A stretch of DNA of 64,000 nt from Sphingobacterium detergens (GTDB lineage: Bacteria; Bacteroidota; Bacteroidia; Sphingobacteriales; Sphingobacteriaceae). Location: positions 310,001 through 374,000 of the forward strand of contig NZ_RAPY01000005.1 of the NCBI RefSeq assembly GCF_003610355.1, written 5' to 3'. Positions 8,589 through 17,227 of this stretch are shown piece by piece (within the stretch, counting starts at the first letter, position 1; each line of letters starts with the position of its first letter). The notes under the pieces were generated by a model. It was not told where the DNA came from. It searched no databases and saw only the letters and a list, made by a program, of their open reading frames with translations. The position numbers and the translations under genes were made by a program.

Positions 8589-9236
8589 TTAATCTTTTTT
8601 TGACCTTTTAACCGCTAAAAACTGTATCAACATGGGTATTAGGCTAATAAATATGATAGCTAATACAACTAGGGAAAAATTCTGCTTGAAAAAAGGAATC
8701 TGCCCAAAAAAGTAACCCGCTAGAATAAATAACGATACCCATAATATACCACCTACTATATTGTATTTGCCAAAAATGCGGTATGGCATCTTGCCAATAC
8801 CAGCTACAAAAGGGGCAAAGGTTCGGACAATAGGTACAAAACGAGCATAAACAATGGTTTTAGTACCATATTTTGCATAGAAATCTTGTGTTTTTTGAAG
8901 ATAGGATGGTTTAAAAATTTTTGAGTCTGGTTTAAAAACTCGAATTCCAAAATATTTACCTATCTCATAATTCACAAAATCGCCAGAAATAGCCGCACAT
9001 ATTAGAATAAATAGGAAAAGTGACAGTGAAAGATTGCTTTCTGGTCGGGCAATAATGGCTCCCAATGCAAATAATACTGAATCTCCCGGAAGGAATGGTG
9101 TAACCACAAATCCTGTTTCAGCAAAGATAATCAAGAATAGAATGAAATAAGTCCATCCAGCATAGGTATTGACAATCTGCAACAGGTGTTGATCAATATG
9201 TAGGATAAAATCGACCAGCTGAGAAACAATCTCCAT
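8589..9236 (-). CDS. DedA family membrane protein (copy 2)
   Basis: A 215-residue integral membrane protein of the DedA/VTT superfamily. Members are implicated in undecaprenyl-phosphate or phospholipid flipping and in proton-motive-force maintenance. Diagnostic features are FAETGFVVTPFLPGDSVLF, the reentrant-loop glycine/acid region ISGDFVNYEIGKYFG and the ARFVPIVRTFAPFVAGIGKM motif. It is a tandem paralogue of the gene just upstream (9262-9924), with a hairpin terminator between them, so it may be expressed partly independently. Confidence 0.93.
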   Translation of the reverse strand: MEIVSQLVDFILHIDQHLLQIVNTYAGWTYFILFLIIFAETGFVVTPFLPGDSVLFALGAIIARPESNLSLSLFLFILICAAISGDFVNYEIGKYFGIRVFKPDSKIFKPSYLQKTQDFYAKYGTKTIVYARFVPIVRTFAPFVAGIGKMPYRIFGKYNIVGGILWVSLFILAGYFFGQIPFFKQNFSLVVLAIIFISLIPMLIQFLAVKRSKKD

Positions 9237-9248
9237 ATTTGATAAATA

Positions 9249-9279
9249 AAAAAAGGGAGTCCTATTGAACTCCCTTTTT
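9249..9279 (-). terminator. Hairpin terminator containing the stop codon of the upstream DedA gene
   Basis: On the minus strand AAAAAGGGAGT pairs with ACTCCCTTTTT, followed by TTT. The TAG stop of the 9262-9924 gene falls in the loop. It would reduce read-through from dnaN-dedA into the second dedA. Confidence 0.55.
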
Positions 9280-9924
9280 AGTTTTTATTTTTTCTTTTAC
9301 CAACTCAAATATAATAGGCAGTACTGAAATAAAAATGATCAGTAGTACCACTTTCGAAAAGTTATCTCGAATAATTGGAATATTACCCAAAAAATAGCCG
9401 GCTAATGTTATGCCACCCACCCACAACACTGCTCCTACTATATTGTAAGTAATGAAAGTACCATAATTCATCTTGCCAATACCACCAACAAATGGTGCTA
9501 AAGTACGTACAATGGGTACGAAACGAGCTATGACAATCGTTTTACTTCCATACTTTTCATAGAAAGCGTGTGTCTTGGCAATCTGTTCATCCTTGACAAC
9601 CTGTTTTCCAAAAAGTTTGAATTTTGTCAATCGCATCCCAAAATGCTTTCCGATGGAATAGTTAAGAGAGTCGCCTGATATTGCAGCAATCAGCAGAATC
9701 AATATCATCAACCAAACATTCAATTCATTCGGTTGTGCAGCAAGCATTCCGCCAGCAAACAGCAAAGAATCTCCCGGTAAAAAAGGCATTACGACCACAC
9801 CCGTTTCCACAAAAATGATAAGAAACAAAATAAGATATGTCCATAATTGATAATCATTGACAATTTCAACCAAATGTTTATCAATATGGAGAATAAAGTC
9901 AATAAGATGTGTAATTATTTCCAA
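9262..9924 (-). CDS. DedA family membrane protein (copy 1)
   Basis: A 220-residue DedA/VTT protein with the same landmarks as its neighbour: VETGVVVMPFLPGDSLLF, ISGDSLNYSIGKHFG and ARFVPIVRTLAPFVGGIGKMNYG. N termini of the two copies are strikingly alike (MEIxxxLxDFILHIDxHLxxIV), showing a tandem duplication. It begins 14 bp after dnaN ends and is probably cotranscribed with it. The function is inferred only from family: membrane lipid-carrier transport or homeostasis. Confidence 0.93.
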   Translation of the reverse strand: MEIITHLIDFILHIDKHLVEIVNDYQLWTYLILFLIIFVETGVVVMPFLPGDSLLFAGGMLAAQPNELNVWLMILILLIAAISGDSLNYSIGKHFGMRLTKFKLFGKQVVKDEQIAKTHAFYEKYGSKTIVIARFVPIVRTLAPFVGGIGKMNYGTFITYNIVGAVLWVGGITLAGYFLGNIPIIRDNFSKVVLLIIFISVLPIIFELVKEKIKTKKGVQ

Positions 9925-9938
9925 AACCGATAAGAAGA

Positions 9939-11060
9939 TTAAGCGTTATTTAACATCACTGGCATAACCAACATCAAAATATCCTCATGATCTTCAGACG
10001 TCGCAGGAATCAATAAACCGGCACGGTTTGGTGTACTCATTTCGATAACAACCTCTTCGCTTTCAAGGTTATTTAACATTTCAACCAAAAATTTAGCGTT
10101 AAATCCGATCTCCATATCATCTCCCTCAAATTGACAAGACAAACGCTCGTGTGCTTCGTTGGAGAAATCCAAATCTTCAGCAGAGATATTCAATTCGCTA
10201 CCTGATATCTTCAATCGTACTTGATGTGTTGTCTTATTTGCGAAAATAACAACTCTTCTCAAAGTGTTTAAGAAAAGTAATCTATCAACCGTCAGCTTAT
10301 TTGGATTGACCTGAGGAATTACCGCAGCATAGTCAGGGTAACGCTCATCGATCAAACGACAGATCAGATTGATATTACCAAAACTAAAAAATGCATTAGT
10401 CTGATTATATTCGATAGATACTTTTGTATCATCCGATGGTAATGACGATTTTAATAAAGAAAGTGCTTTCTTAGGTAGAATAAGTGAAGCAGGTTTTTCA
10501 GCACTGATATCCGATCTCGTGTAACGTACCAATTTATGTGCATCTGTAGAAACAAAAGTCACATTTTTCTCAGCCAATTGCACTAAAACCCCAGACATCG
10601 CTGGTCTCAATTCATCGTTACTTACCGCAAAGATAGTCTTACTGATAGCTTCCGAAAGAACCGGAGCTGGCATTTCTATAATAGATCCGTTATCAATAGA
10701 AGGAATTTTAGGAAAATCATCTGCATTTTCTCCGCTCAATTTATATTTACCATCACCTGCACTGATTTCAATAGCCAATGTATTCATGTCTACTGAAAAA
10801 GCAACGGGCTGATCTGGGAGAGTTTTTAGTGTTTCTATCAAAATCTTAGAAGGCATAGCTACTCTTCCTTCTTCTTTTGCTTCAATCTGCAAAGAAGTAA
10901 CCATACTCGTCTGCAAATCCGTAGCAGAAATAGTCAAGTTATTGTCTTTTATTTCAAAAAGAAAGTTTTCCAATATTGGTAAAACAGTACTTGTACTAGA
11001 TGCTCCATTGATAGCTTGTAACTGCTTTAATAAAATTGATGTTGATACAATGAATCTCAT
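9939..11060 (-). CDS. dnaN: DNA polymerase III beta subunit (sliding clamp)
   Basis: The beta clamp encircles DNA and tethers the replicative polymerase. The 373 residues match the family length, with three repeated clamp domains. Seen are the N-terminal MRFIVSTSILLKQLQAINGA, the PILENFLFEIKDNNLTISATDL segment, the ERYPDYAAVIP stretch and a C-terminal ending LMLVMPVMLNNA, close to the usual VMPMR-type end. It is about 6 kb from dnaA in the same orientation instead of immediately after it, and diverges from holB. Confidence 0.97.
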   Translation of the reverse strand: MRFIVSTSILLKQLQAINGASSTSTVLPILENFLFEIKDNNLTISATDLQTSMVTSLQIEAKEEGRVAMPSKILIETLKTLPDQPVAFSVDMNTLAIEISAGDGKYKLSGENADDFPKIPSIDNGSIIEMPAPVLSEAISKTIFAVSNDELRPAMSGVLVQLAEKNVTFVSTDAHKLVRYTRSDISAEKPASLILPKKALSLLKSSLPSDDTKVSIEYNQTNAFFSFGNINLICRLIDERYPDYAAVIPQVNPNKLTVDRLLFLNTLRRVVIFANKTTHQVRLKISGSELNISAEDLDFSNEAHERLSCQFEGDDMEIGFNAKFLVEMLNNLESEEVVIEMSTPNRAGLLIPATSEDHEDILMLVMPVMLNNA

Positions 11061-11244
11061 TTCCTAATTACTAATTATTATGTGCAATAATACACAAATT
11101 AATCAATATTTTTGAGATTTGTAAATGCCTTTCTTTCCACATACGAAGATTTATTGCACTTAAATAAGCGATTGTATTTCAATTAATAAGCACGCTTTCA
11201 AAAGTATAGAAAGCAAATTCACCCTGATAAATCACAATATTTAT

Positions 11245-11252
11245 TACATTTG
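11245..11252 (+). promoter_or_regulatory. Candidate Bacteroidota -7 element (TACATTTG) for holB
   Basis: It matches TAnnTTTG and lies 17 bp before the holB ATG. No convincing -33 TTTG is seen at the usual spacing, so this is a weak call from one element. Confidence 0.35.
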
Positions 11253-11269
11253 TATAATAGCAATAGTGT

Positions 11270-12412
11270 ATGCAGTTTAAAGATATCATTGGGCATAAAG
11301 ACATCAAAGAACATCTTGTTCGTACGGTTCATGAAAACCGTGTGAGCCATGCGCAATTATTTCTAGGCCCAGAGGGCTCCGGAAGCCTTGCTCTAGCCTA
11401 TGCATATGCTCAGTTTTTAAACTGTGAAAACAAACAAGCTACGGATAGTTGTGGCGAATGTGCCTCTTGCCGAAAATATGGCAAGCTGATTCATCCAGAT
11501 TTGCACATGTCTTATCCTTTTATTGCCAAACACAAAGAAGATACAGCCACAGACTATGCTGAAAACTGGCGAAAGTCTTTTTTAACCAATCCCTATATGG
11601 GTTTGGAATACTGGCGAAATCAGTTGGATGCAGATAATAAACAGGTCAATATTAATATTGCGGAAGCACATGGTATCATCAAGAAATTGAGTCTTAAAGC
11701 TTTTGAGGCTGAGTATAAAGTTTTGATCATGTGGTTGCCCGAATACTTGGATACCCAAGGCAACGCATTATTAAAATTGATTGAAGAACCACCTGAAAAA
11801 ACGTTATTTATTTTGGTTGCAGAGAATCAAGATAAAATTTTAAATACCATTATTTCTCGGACACAGCTGGTCAAAATTAAGAAACTAGATCATACCGAAG
11901 TCTCACAGTATTTGAAGACTGCGCAACATCTTTCTGATCAGGAAGCATCTGAAATAGCTTTTATAGCTGATGGAAACTTACAGGAAGCGCTTAATCAACT
12001 CAATACACAGACCAATAATCATTTTGGTATTCTGGTAAACTGGCTACGATTTATCGTATCGGACGCAGGAACAAACATGATTTCTTTAGTTGAAGAGGAC
12101 TTGTCCAAAATGGGTCGCGAAAATCAAAAGACCTTTCTTTTTTACGCGATCAATATGATGCGGCAGATTATTTTGATTAAGGAAGGTCTCGCCAGTCTCG
12201 TATTTTTACCTGCCAAAGAATTGGATTTTGTCCAAAAATTTGCAGTACATTATAGCATAGAACAAATTGAAGAAACAATAAATCTATTTGAGGAAACGCA
12301 TTATTTTGTAGAAAGAAATGCAAACCCTAAAATATTATTTTTAGATTTATCTTTGCAATTAACATTAATATACAAATACAAAACGTTTCCGAAAGGAACT
12401 CAATATATATAA
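11270..12412 (+). CDS. holB: DNA polymerase III delta' subunit
   Basis: Delta' is a fixed part of the clamp-loader complex that places the beta clamp on primed DNA. The 380 residues show an AAA+ RuvB-like fold: FKDIIGHKDIKEHLV, HAQLFLGPEGSGSLALA (a degenerate P-loop lacking the Lys of GKT, typical of delta'), and the zinc module CENKQATDSCGECASC. The sensor/arginine region is YKVLIMWLPEYLDTQGNALLKLIEEPP followed by LVAENQDKILNTIISRTQ. The clamp gene dnaN lies divergently upstream, and a ricT-like gene follows 10 bp downstream. Confidence 0.9.
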   Translation: MQFKDIIGHKDIKEHLVRTVHENRVSHAQLFLGPEGSGSLALAYAYAQFLNCENKQATDSCGECASCRKYGKLIHPDLHMSYPFIAKHKEDTATDYAENWRKSFLTNPYMGLEYWRNQLDADNKQVNINIAEAHGIIKKLSLKAFEAEYKVLIMWLPEYLDTQGNALLKLIEEPPEKTLFILVAENQDKILNTIISRTQLVKIKKLDHTEVSQYLKTAQHLSDQEASEIAFIADGNLQEALNQLNTQTNNHFGILVNWLRFIVSDAGTNMISLVEEDLSKMGRENQKTFLFYAINMMRQIILIKEGLASLVFLPAKELDFVQKFAVHYSIEQIEETINLFEETHYFVERNANPKILFLDLSLQLTLIYKYKTFPKGTQYI

Positions 12413-12422
12413 ATAGAAAACT

Positions 12423-13805
12423 ATGGGATGTGGCAGTTGCTCATCCGGCGGAGGTTGCGGTACTACCACAGCAAGTGGTACACCGGCAGGATGTCAAAAT
12501 AATGGCTCTTGCATGACTAGCGGATGTAATAAATTAGATGTATATGACTGGCTTTCCGATATGGATATGCCATCAAACTATAAACCATTCAATATCGTAG
12601 AAGTACGATTCAAAGGATCTCGAAAGGATTTCTTTATTAATGTAGACAACCTTTACCTTGAAATGGGAGAAATGGTCGTTGTAGAGCCCTCAACAGGGGG
12701 ATATGACGTTGGCCACGTTTCCTTGACGGGTGAGCTAGTTCGATTACAATTAAAAAAGAACAATGTTACCCCTGAATTGGTAACAAAAAAGATCTATCGG
12801 AAGCCAAATGAAGTGGATGTAGAGAAGTATAATGCAGCGAAAGATCTTGAATGGGAAACCATGCATAAAGCACGTAAACTTGCTTTGGATCTAGGCTTAT
12901 TAATGAAAATTTCGGATGTAGACTATCAGGGAGATAAAACGAAAGCAACGTTTTATTATACGGCAGAAGGTCGTGTGGATTTTCGTGAATTGATCAAGAA
13001 AATGGCTGAAGCATTCCGTATACGGATTGAAATGCGCCAGATCGGTATGCGTCAGGAAGCGAGCCGTCTTGGCGGTATTGGATCATGTGGACGCGAACTG
13101 TGTTGTTCTACTTGGTTAACGGATTTTAAAACCGTATCCACCTCTGCTGCCCGCTATCAAAATTTATCATTGAATACCTTAAAGCTAGCTGGACAATGTG
13201 GTAAGTTAAAATGCTGTCTCAATTATGAATTGGATAGTTATATGGACGCATTGAAAGACATTCCTAACAATATTGACCGTATTGAAACACTAAAAGGTGT
13301 GGCTTATCTCCAAAAAACCGATATCTTCAAAAAAATGATGTGGTTTTCTTTCCCAGGAGCAGAAAACTGGATTGCAATGCCAGTTCAACAAGTCAAAGAA
13401 CTTGTCGAAATGAATAAGCAGGGTATTAAACCAGAAGCCATATCAAGTGCAATAGAAACCGAAGATATCCGAGAGGAAAAAATTATCAACTACGATTATG
13501 AAAATGTAGTCGGTCAAGATAGTTTAACACGTTTGGATGACCGCAACAAAAGAAAGAAAAAACGGAAAACTAAAAGCAATAATGCTAAACCGGAAAACAA
13601 AAGCGGTCAGAAAAATGATAAGGCTGAACAAAATCCACCAAAACAGGTAGTGGCCAAACAGCAAAGCAATCCGGATAGTACAAATCCTGCAACAGCGAGC
13701 AAAGAAAATAAAGAGGGTCAAAATAATAAACCTAAAAAACGCTTTAATCGTCATAGAAATAAAAACAAAGGCAACAATAACAATCCTGCCTCAAAAACAG
13801 AATAA
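12423..13805 (+). CDS. PSP1/RicT family protein with Cys-rich head and basic tail
   Basis: A 460-residue cytoplasmic protein of the PSP1 family. Its Bacillus member RicT (YaaT) works in an Fe-S-containing complex affecting RNA processing and phosphorelays. The core shows TFYYTAEGRVDFRELIKKMA, RIEMRQIGMRQEASRLGGIG and the cysteine motifs SCGRELCCSTWL and GQCGKLKCCLNYE. Two parts are unusual: the first 37 residues hold nine Cys among Gly/Ser, and the last 90 or so are Lys/Asn-rich, suggesting nucleic-acid binding. It sits between holB and gldH, an arrangement I recall from other Bacteroidota. The exact role here is unknown. Confidence 0.87.
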   Translation: MGCGSCSSGGGCGTTTASGTPAGCQNNGSCMTSGCNKLDVYDWLSDMDMPSNYKPFNIVEVRFKGSRKDFFINVDNLYLEMGEMVVVEPSTGGYDVGHVSLTGELVRLQLKKNNVTPELVTKKIYRKPNEVDVEKYNAAKDLEWETMHKARKLALDLGLLMKISDVDYQGDKTKATFYYTAEGRVDFRELIKKMAEAFRIRIEMRQIGMRQEASRLGGIGSCGRELCCSTWLTDFKTVSTSAARYQNLSLNTLKLAGQCGKLKCCLNYELDSYMDALKDIPNNIDRIETLKGVAYLQKTDIFKKMMWFSFPGAENWIAMPVQQVKELVEMNKQGIKPEAISSAIETEDIREEKIINYDYENVVGQDSLTRLDDRNKRKKKRKTKSNNAKPENKSGQKNDKAEQNPPKQVVAKQQSNPDSTNPATASKENKEGQNNKPKKRFNRHRNKNKGNNNNPASKTE

Positions 13806-13860
13806 AACGAATATGCCTAATTTTAAAATGTTAGGCATATTCTATTTATATAGATTTAAA

Positions 13861-14325
13861 ATGAAACTAAAGGCTTTTCTTTTTGGAATTTTATGTATTG
13901 GTTTATGGACATCCTGTGACCAAACTGCTATTATCAATGAAAATAAACCTATCGAAAATAAGACGTGGCTATATACCTCACATCCTAGTTTTCAATTCCA
14001 CATTAGCGACAAGACAAAAAAATACAATGTACTTATAGATGTACGCCATACACCCGAATATGCCTTTTCTAATCTCTTTGTTTTGATTTACCAGCAGGGT
14101 CCCGATAAAAAAACAAATACCTTCCGTAAGGAAATTAAATTGGCAAAATCAGATGGAAAGTGGATTGGAAAATCATCAGGCAGTCTTTACAATCAGCAAT
14201 CTATCATTCATCAAGATTACGTATTTCCAGATACAGGATTATATACGATATCCATTGAACAGAATATGCGAGATAATCCTTTGCAGGAAATTACAGATAT
14301 TGGATTGACAGTAATACCAAAATAA
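13861..14325 (+). CDS. gldH: Gliding-motility-type lipoprotein GldH
   Basis: A 154-residue lipoprotein. The signal peptide MKLKAFLFGILCIGLWTSC ends in a lipobox with Cys19 as the lipidated residue. The rest, with PIENKTWLYTSHPSFQFHI, PEYAFSNLFVLIYQQGPD and DTGLYTISIEQNMRDNPLQEI, matches GldH. GldH is needed for gliding in Flavobacterium but is also found in non-gliding Bacteroidota. I use the ATG at 13861 because the in-frame upstream start at 13813 would bury the signal peptide. Its TAA overlaps the lpxK ATG (TAATG). Confidence 0.85.
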   Translation: MKLKAFLFGILCIGLWTSCDQTAIINENKPIENKTWLYTSHPSFQFHISDKTKKYNVLIDVRHTPEYAFSNLFVLIYQQGPDKKTNTFRKEIKLAKSDGKWIGKSSGSLYNQQSIIHQDYVFPDTGLYTISIEQNMRDNPLQEITDIGLTVIPK

Positions 14326-15374
14326 TGTGGACTTTCCTACGATATCTCCTTCTTCCCTTTTCCATTATTTTTGGATTAATCGTATGGTTAAGAAATCGCC
14401 TATATGATTCCCATCTGCTACCAGTTCGATCTTTCCAGATTCCGACCATCGTAATTGGTAATTTAGCAGTTGGTGGTACCGGTAAGAGTCCCATGACCGA
14501 ATTTGTTGTCTCCTATCTTAGTAGTAACTACAAGGTAGCTATCCTCAGCAGAGGTTATGGTCGAAAAACAAAAGGATTCCGGACTGTGCAAACAGATTCT
14601 TTAGCAACAGAAGTAGGCGATGAGCCATTGCAATTCAAAAACAAGCTTCCAAATATCACAGTAGCGGTATGTGAAGATCGTTGTACTGGAATAGAAAATC
14701 TTGAGACAGATCATCAGCTTATTATATTGGATGATGCCTATCAACATCGAAAATTATCTCCTTTATTTAATATTCTTTTATTTGATTTCCGATCCTTTTC
14801 GCAACCTATGTTTGTATTTCCTGCTGGAAATTTCAGAGACCTACTCACTGAATCTAAACGAGCGCAAATCATAGTCATTACAAAATGTCCGCCTAATATT
14901 TCCAGTGAGGAAAAGATACGTATAGAAGAAAAGCTCCGTCGTTATAACAGCGAAGCCTTGATCGCATTTAGCCATATAGACTATTTTGAACCTGTTAATA
15001 GCGATGGGAGATCGATTGATATCGAAGATAAGGATATCATATTAGTGACTGGTATAGCCAGACCACAGCCATTACTAGATCATGTCAAGAAAAAAGCAAA
15101 CGCTGTCAATCATATCTCTTTTGGAGATCACCATGCATTTAACGACTCCGATATTGACCTAATCATAAAAGCATTCCAATCTCTAAATAGCAGCAATAAA
15201 ATAATATTAACCACTGAAAAGGATTATCAGCGGCTAAAACCATATAAAGATCGTTTCGATACTATAGAACTCGTCTATTTACCGATAGGACTTAAATTTA
15301 ATGATCCAGAACAAAGAGATCAATTTTGTAATATTATAAGTGATACAGTCGCATTAAGTGTTAATCAACCTTAA
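14325..15374 (+). CDS. lpxK: Tetraacyldisaccharide 4'-kinase (LpxK)
   Basis: LpxK phosphorylates the 4' position of the lipid A disaccharide precursor at the inner membrane. The product is 349 residues, with an N-terminal membrane anchor (FLRYLLLPFSIIFGLIVWL). The P-loop is IGNLAVGGTGKSPMTEF, followed by ILSRGYGRKTKGF, GDEPLQF and LDDAYQHRKL, all standard LpxK landmarks. The late segment LTTEKDYQRL is also typical. It is coupled to gldH by a 1-bp overlap. A Gram-negative outer membrane is implied. Confidence 0.95.
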   Translation: MWTFLRYLLLPFSIIFGLIVWLRNRLYDSHLLPVRSFQIPTIVIGNLAVGGTGKSPMTEFVVSYLSSNYKVAILSRGYGRKTKGFRTVQTDSLATEVGDEPLQFKNKLPNITVAVCEDRCTGIENLETDHQLIILDDAYQHRKLSPLFNILLFDFRSFSQPMFVFPAGNFRDLLTESKRAQIIVITKCPPNISSEEKIRIEEKLRRYNSEALIAFSHIDYFEPVNSDGRSIDIEDKDIILVTGIARPQPLLDHVKKKANAVNHISFGDHHAFNDSDIDLIIKAFQSLNSSNKIILTTEKDYQRLKPYKDRFDTIELVYLPIGLKFNDPEQRDQFCNIISDTVALSVNQP

Positions 15375-15455
15375 ATTTTGTTAAGGGCTAATATTTTAGT
15401 AAACTTTTTCGTCAAATTTATATTCAAAAGGAAAGTAAACTTAAAATATAAAGCG

Positions 15456-15824
15456 ATGAAAAAGAAAACTTTAATGGTAATAGGTGGCCTGCTTTTGGCA
15501 ACAACAGTAGCTTTTGCACAACAGCGCCAACAACGTAGTCCCGAAGAACAGGCAAAGATGCGTGTGGAACATCTAGACAAACTACTTACACTTAATCAAG
15601 TGCAAAAAGATTCCATTTATAATCTTACATTAAGTCAAGCCCAACAACGAGCGGCAATAAAAAGTGATGGCGGAGACCGCAAAGCCAATATGGAAAAGTA
15701 TAAACAGCTCCAAGAAGCTCAGGCAACTAAAATAAAATCATGGCTCACTCCGGATCAAGTAAAACTATTCGATGAACAGCAAGAAAAAATGAAGGATAGA
15801 ATGAAAAAACGTTCTGAAAACTAA
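15456..15824 (+). CDS. Small secreted Spy/CpxP-like helical protein
   Basis: A 122-residue exported protein with signal peptide MKKKTLMVIGGLLLATTVAFA and then QQRQQRSPEEQAKMRVEHLDKLL. The pattern LTLNQVQKDSIYNL and LTPDQVKLFDEQQEKMKDR resembles the LTxxQ repeats of periplasmic Spy/CpxP proteins, and the whole mature part looks helical and charged. The start at 15456 is chosen for the signal peptide; an ORF start further up adds an unlikely 26 residues. A strong terminator follows. It may have a chaperone or envelope-stress role, but only by resemblance. Two further small proteins of related layout follow. Confidence 0.75.
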   Translation: MKKKTLMVIGGLLLATTVAFAQQRQQRSPEEQAKMRVEHLDKLLTLNQVQKDSIYNLTLSQAQQRAAIKSDGGDRKANMEKYKQLQEAQATKIKSWLTPDQVKLFDEQQEKMKDRMKKRSEN

Positions 15825-15831
15825 TTTTCAT

Positions 15832-15862
15832 AAAAAAGGTCGATTATTTATCGACCTTTTTT
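15832..15862 (+). terminator. Intrinsic terminator
   Basis: A perfect stem AAAAAAGGTCGA/TCGACCTTTTTT with a 7-base loop, 8 bp after the Spy-like gene. Confidence 0.85.
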
Positions 15863-16212
15863 ATGAATTAACTTATGGCTAGCCAAAATAGTAGAGCGTG
15901 TATCTTTCTATAGCATATTAGACCTATAAAGCCATATAATACCATTATTAGGTCATTTAAGGCCATTTATCCTTCCAAGCAAACATATTCTTTCTTCTAT
16001 ACCAAAAGCGATTCTCCGCGCTTTATTTAAAACAAAACAATCGTTATCTATTATATCTTGCCCCTAAAACACATATACAGCTGACAACAAACAAGATACA
16101 TAAATATGTAGCGTTAAAACTTTGTTAAAGTAACATACTTGATACAATATAGCTCAATTTTAATAGTTTTTATATTAAGACATTGTAGTTATAACTTTTA
16201 AATACAATAGAT
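15863..16212. other. Intergenic region, 350 bp, no gene seen
   Basis: AT-rich spacer between two small secreted-protein genes. No ORF, tRNA-like fold or strong repeat is seen. It presumably carries the promoter of the 16213 gene. Confidence 0.6.
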
Positions 16213-16599
16213 ATGAAAAAGCTAATTTTAACAGGTATAGGATTGTGTTTGGCACTTGGCCTAACATTCGCCCAACAGGCTACACCTGAGGAAACCGCTG
16301 CAAAAGCTACTACCGAACTGGTACAAAAGCTGAATCTCAATGATGAACAGAAAACTGCTGTATCCTCCATTCTATTGGATCAGGCAAAAGCAGAAGAAAC
16401 GATTCTAAAAGACAGCTCTTCCACTGCTGCTGCGAAAGGCGAAACCCTCAATAAACTTCAAACAGAAGTAGACAGCAAAGTGAGTCAATTACTTACAGAA
16501 GATCAAAAAACTATCTATCAGAAGGTAATTGCTGAACGCCCAGCAAAAGCTGTCCCTACGCGTACAGAACCTACTAAAACAGATTCCAGTGCTAATTAA
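16213..16599 (+). CDS. Small secreted protein, paralogue A
   Basis: A 128-residue exported protein (signal peptide MKKLILTGIGLCLALGLTFA, then QQATPEETAAK). The mature part is Ala/Glu/Lys/Thr-rich and helical, with LNLNDEQKTAVSSILLDQ and LLTEDQKTIYQKVI, again LTxxQ-like. The tail is Pro/Thr-rich. It is strongly similar to the next gene from end to end, so this is a tandem duplication. Function unknown; the layout suggests a periplasmic helical protein related to the 15456 gene. Confidence 0.75.
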   Translation: MKKLILTGIGLCLALGLTFAQQATPEETAAKATTELVQKLNLNDEQKTAVSSILLDQAKAEETILKDSSSTAAAKGETLNKLQTEVDSKVSQLLTEDQKTIYQKVIAERPAKAVPTRTEPTKTDSSAN

Positions 16600-16669
16600 T
16601 AGCTTATTGGAATAATTAAAAACAGACGTTAATAAATTCATTGAATAATTTCATTTAAAATTAAACATC

Positions 16670-17077
16670 ATGAAAAAGTTATTTTTAACCGGTATAGGTT
16701 TTTTCCTAGCGATGAGCCTAATATTTGCACAGCAAACCACCCCAGAAGAAAATGCAACTAAGGTTGTAACTGAATTGGTAACAAAGCTTACACTGAATGA
16801 TGAACAAAAAACTGCTGTATCACCAATTGTATTGGATCAAGAAAAAGCGATAGCAGCTGTTATCCAAGATACCACAACAACAGCTGATGTAAAAAAAGAG
16901 AGTATTACGAAGCTTCAAGGTGAATCAGATAGCAAGATTGCTCTACTATTGACCGATGAGCAGAAAGTGGCCTTTAAAAAATACATTGAGGAGCGACCTG
17001 CAGTAAGCATACCTGCCACTCCGGCACCAACAGAACAAAAGGAAAATAACAACGAAAACAGCAATCAACAACAATAA
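16670..17077 (+). CDS. Small secreted protein, paralogue B
   Basis: A 135-residue exported protein with signal peptide MKKLFLTGIGFFLAMSLIFA. It matches paralogue A at LNDEQKTAV, the LDQ-x-KA stretch, SDSKI-x-LLTDEQK and ERPA. The C terminus ends in an Asn/Gln run. The two copies are 70 bp apart and this one is followed by a strong hairpin terminator. No enzymatic motif is visible. Confidence 0.75.
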   Translation: MKKLFLTGIGFFLAMSLIFAQQTTPEENATKVVTELVTKLTLNDEQKTAVSPIVLDQEKAIAAVIQDTTTTADVKKESITKLQGESDSKIALLLTDEQKVAFKKYIEERPAVSIPATPAPTEQKENNNENSNQQQ

Positions 17078-17106
17078 TCATTCTATTAAATTAAGAAGAA
17101 TGTATT

Positions 17107-17148
17107 AAACCTCTGGATATGCTTAGGCATATTCAGAGGTTTTTTTTA
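17107..17148 (+). terminator. Intrinsic terminator
   Basis: Long stem AAACCTCTGGATATGC (one mismatch) with loop TTAG, followed by eight T. It ends the paralogue B transcript. Confidence 0.85.
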
Positions 17149-17170
17149 TTCCTTCACCACATATGAGTAC

Positions 17171-17203
17171 AAAAAAAGGCTGTCTATCTAGACAGCCTTT
17201 TTT
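17171..17203 (-). terminator. Intrinsic terminator of dnaA
   Basis: The stem AAAAAAGGCTGTC/GACAGCCTTTTTT is symmetrical with A and T tracts on both sides. It lies 25 bp after the dnaA stop and could also stop rightward transcription. Confidence 0.8.
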
Positions 17204-17227
17204 ACTTTAACTCGATATCAAGCTACA

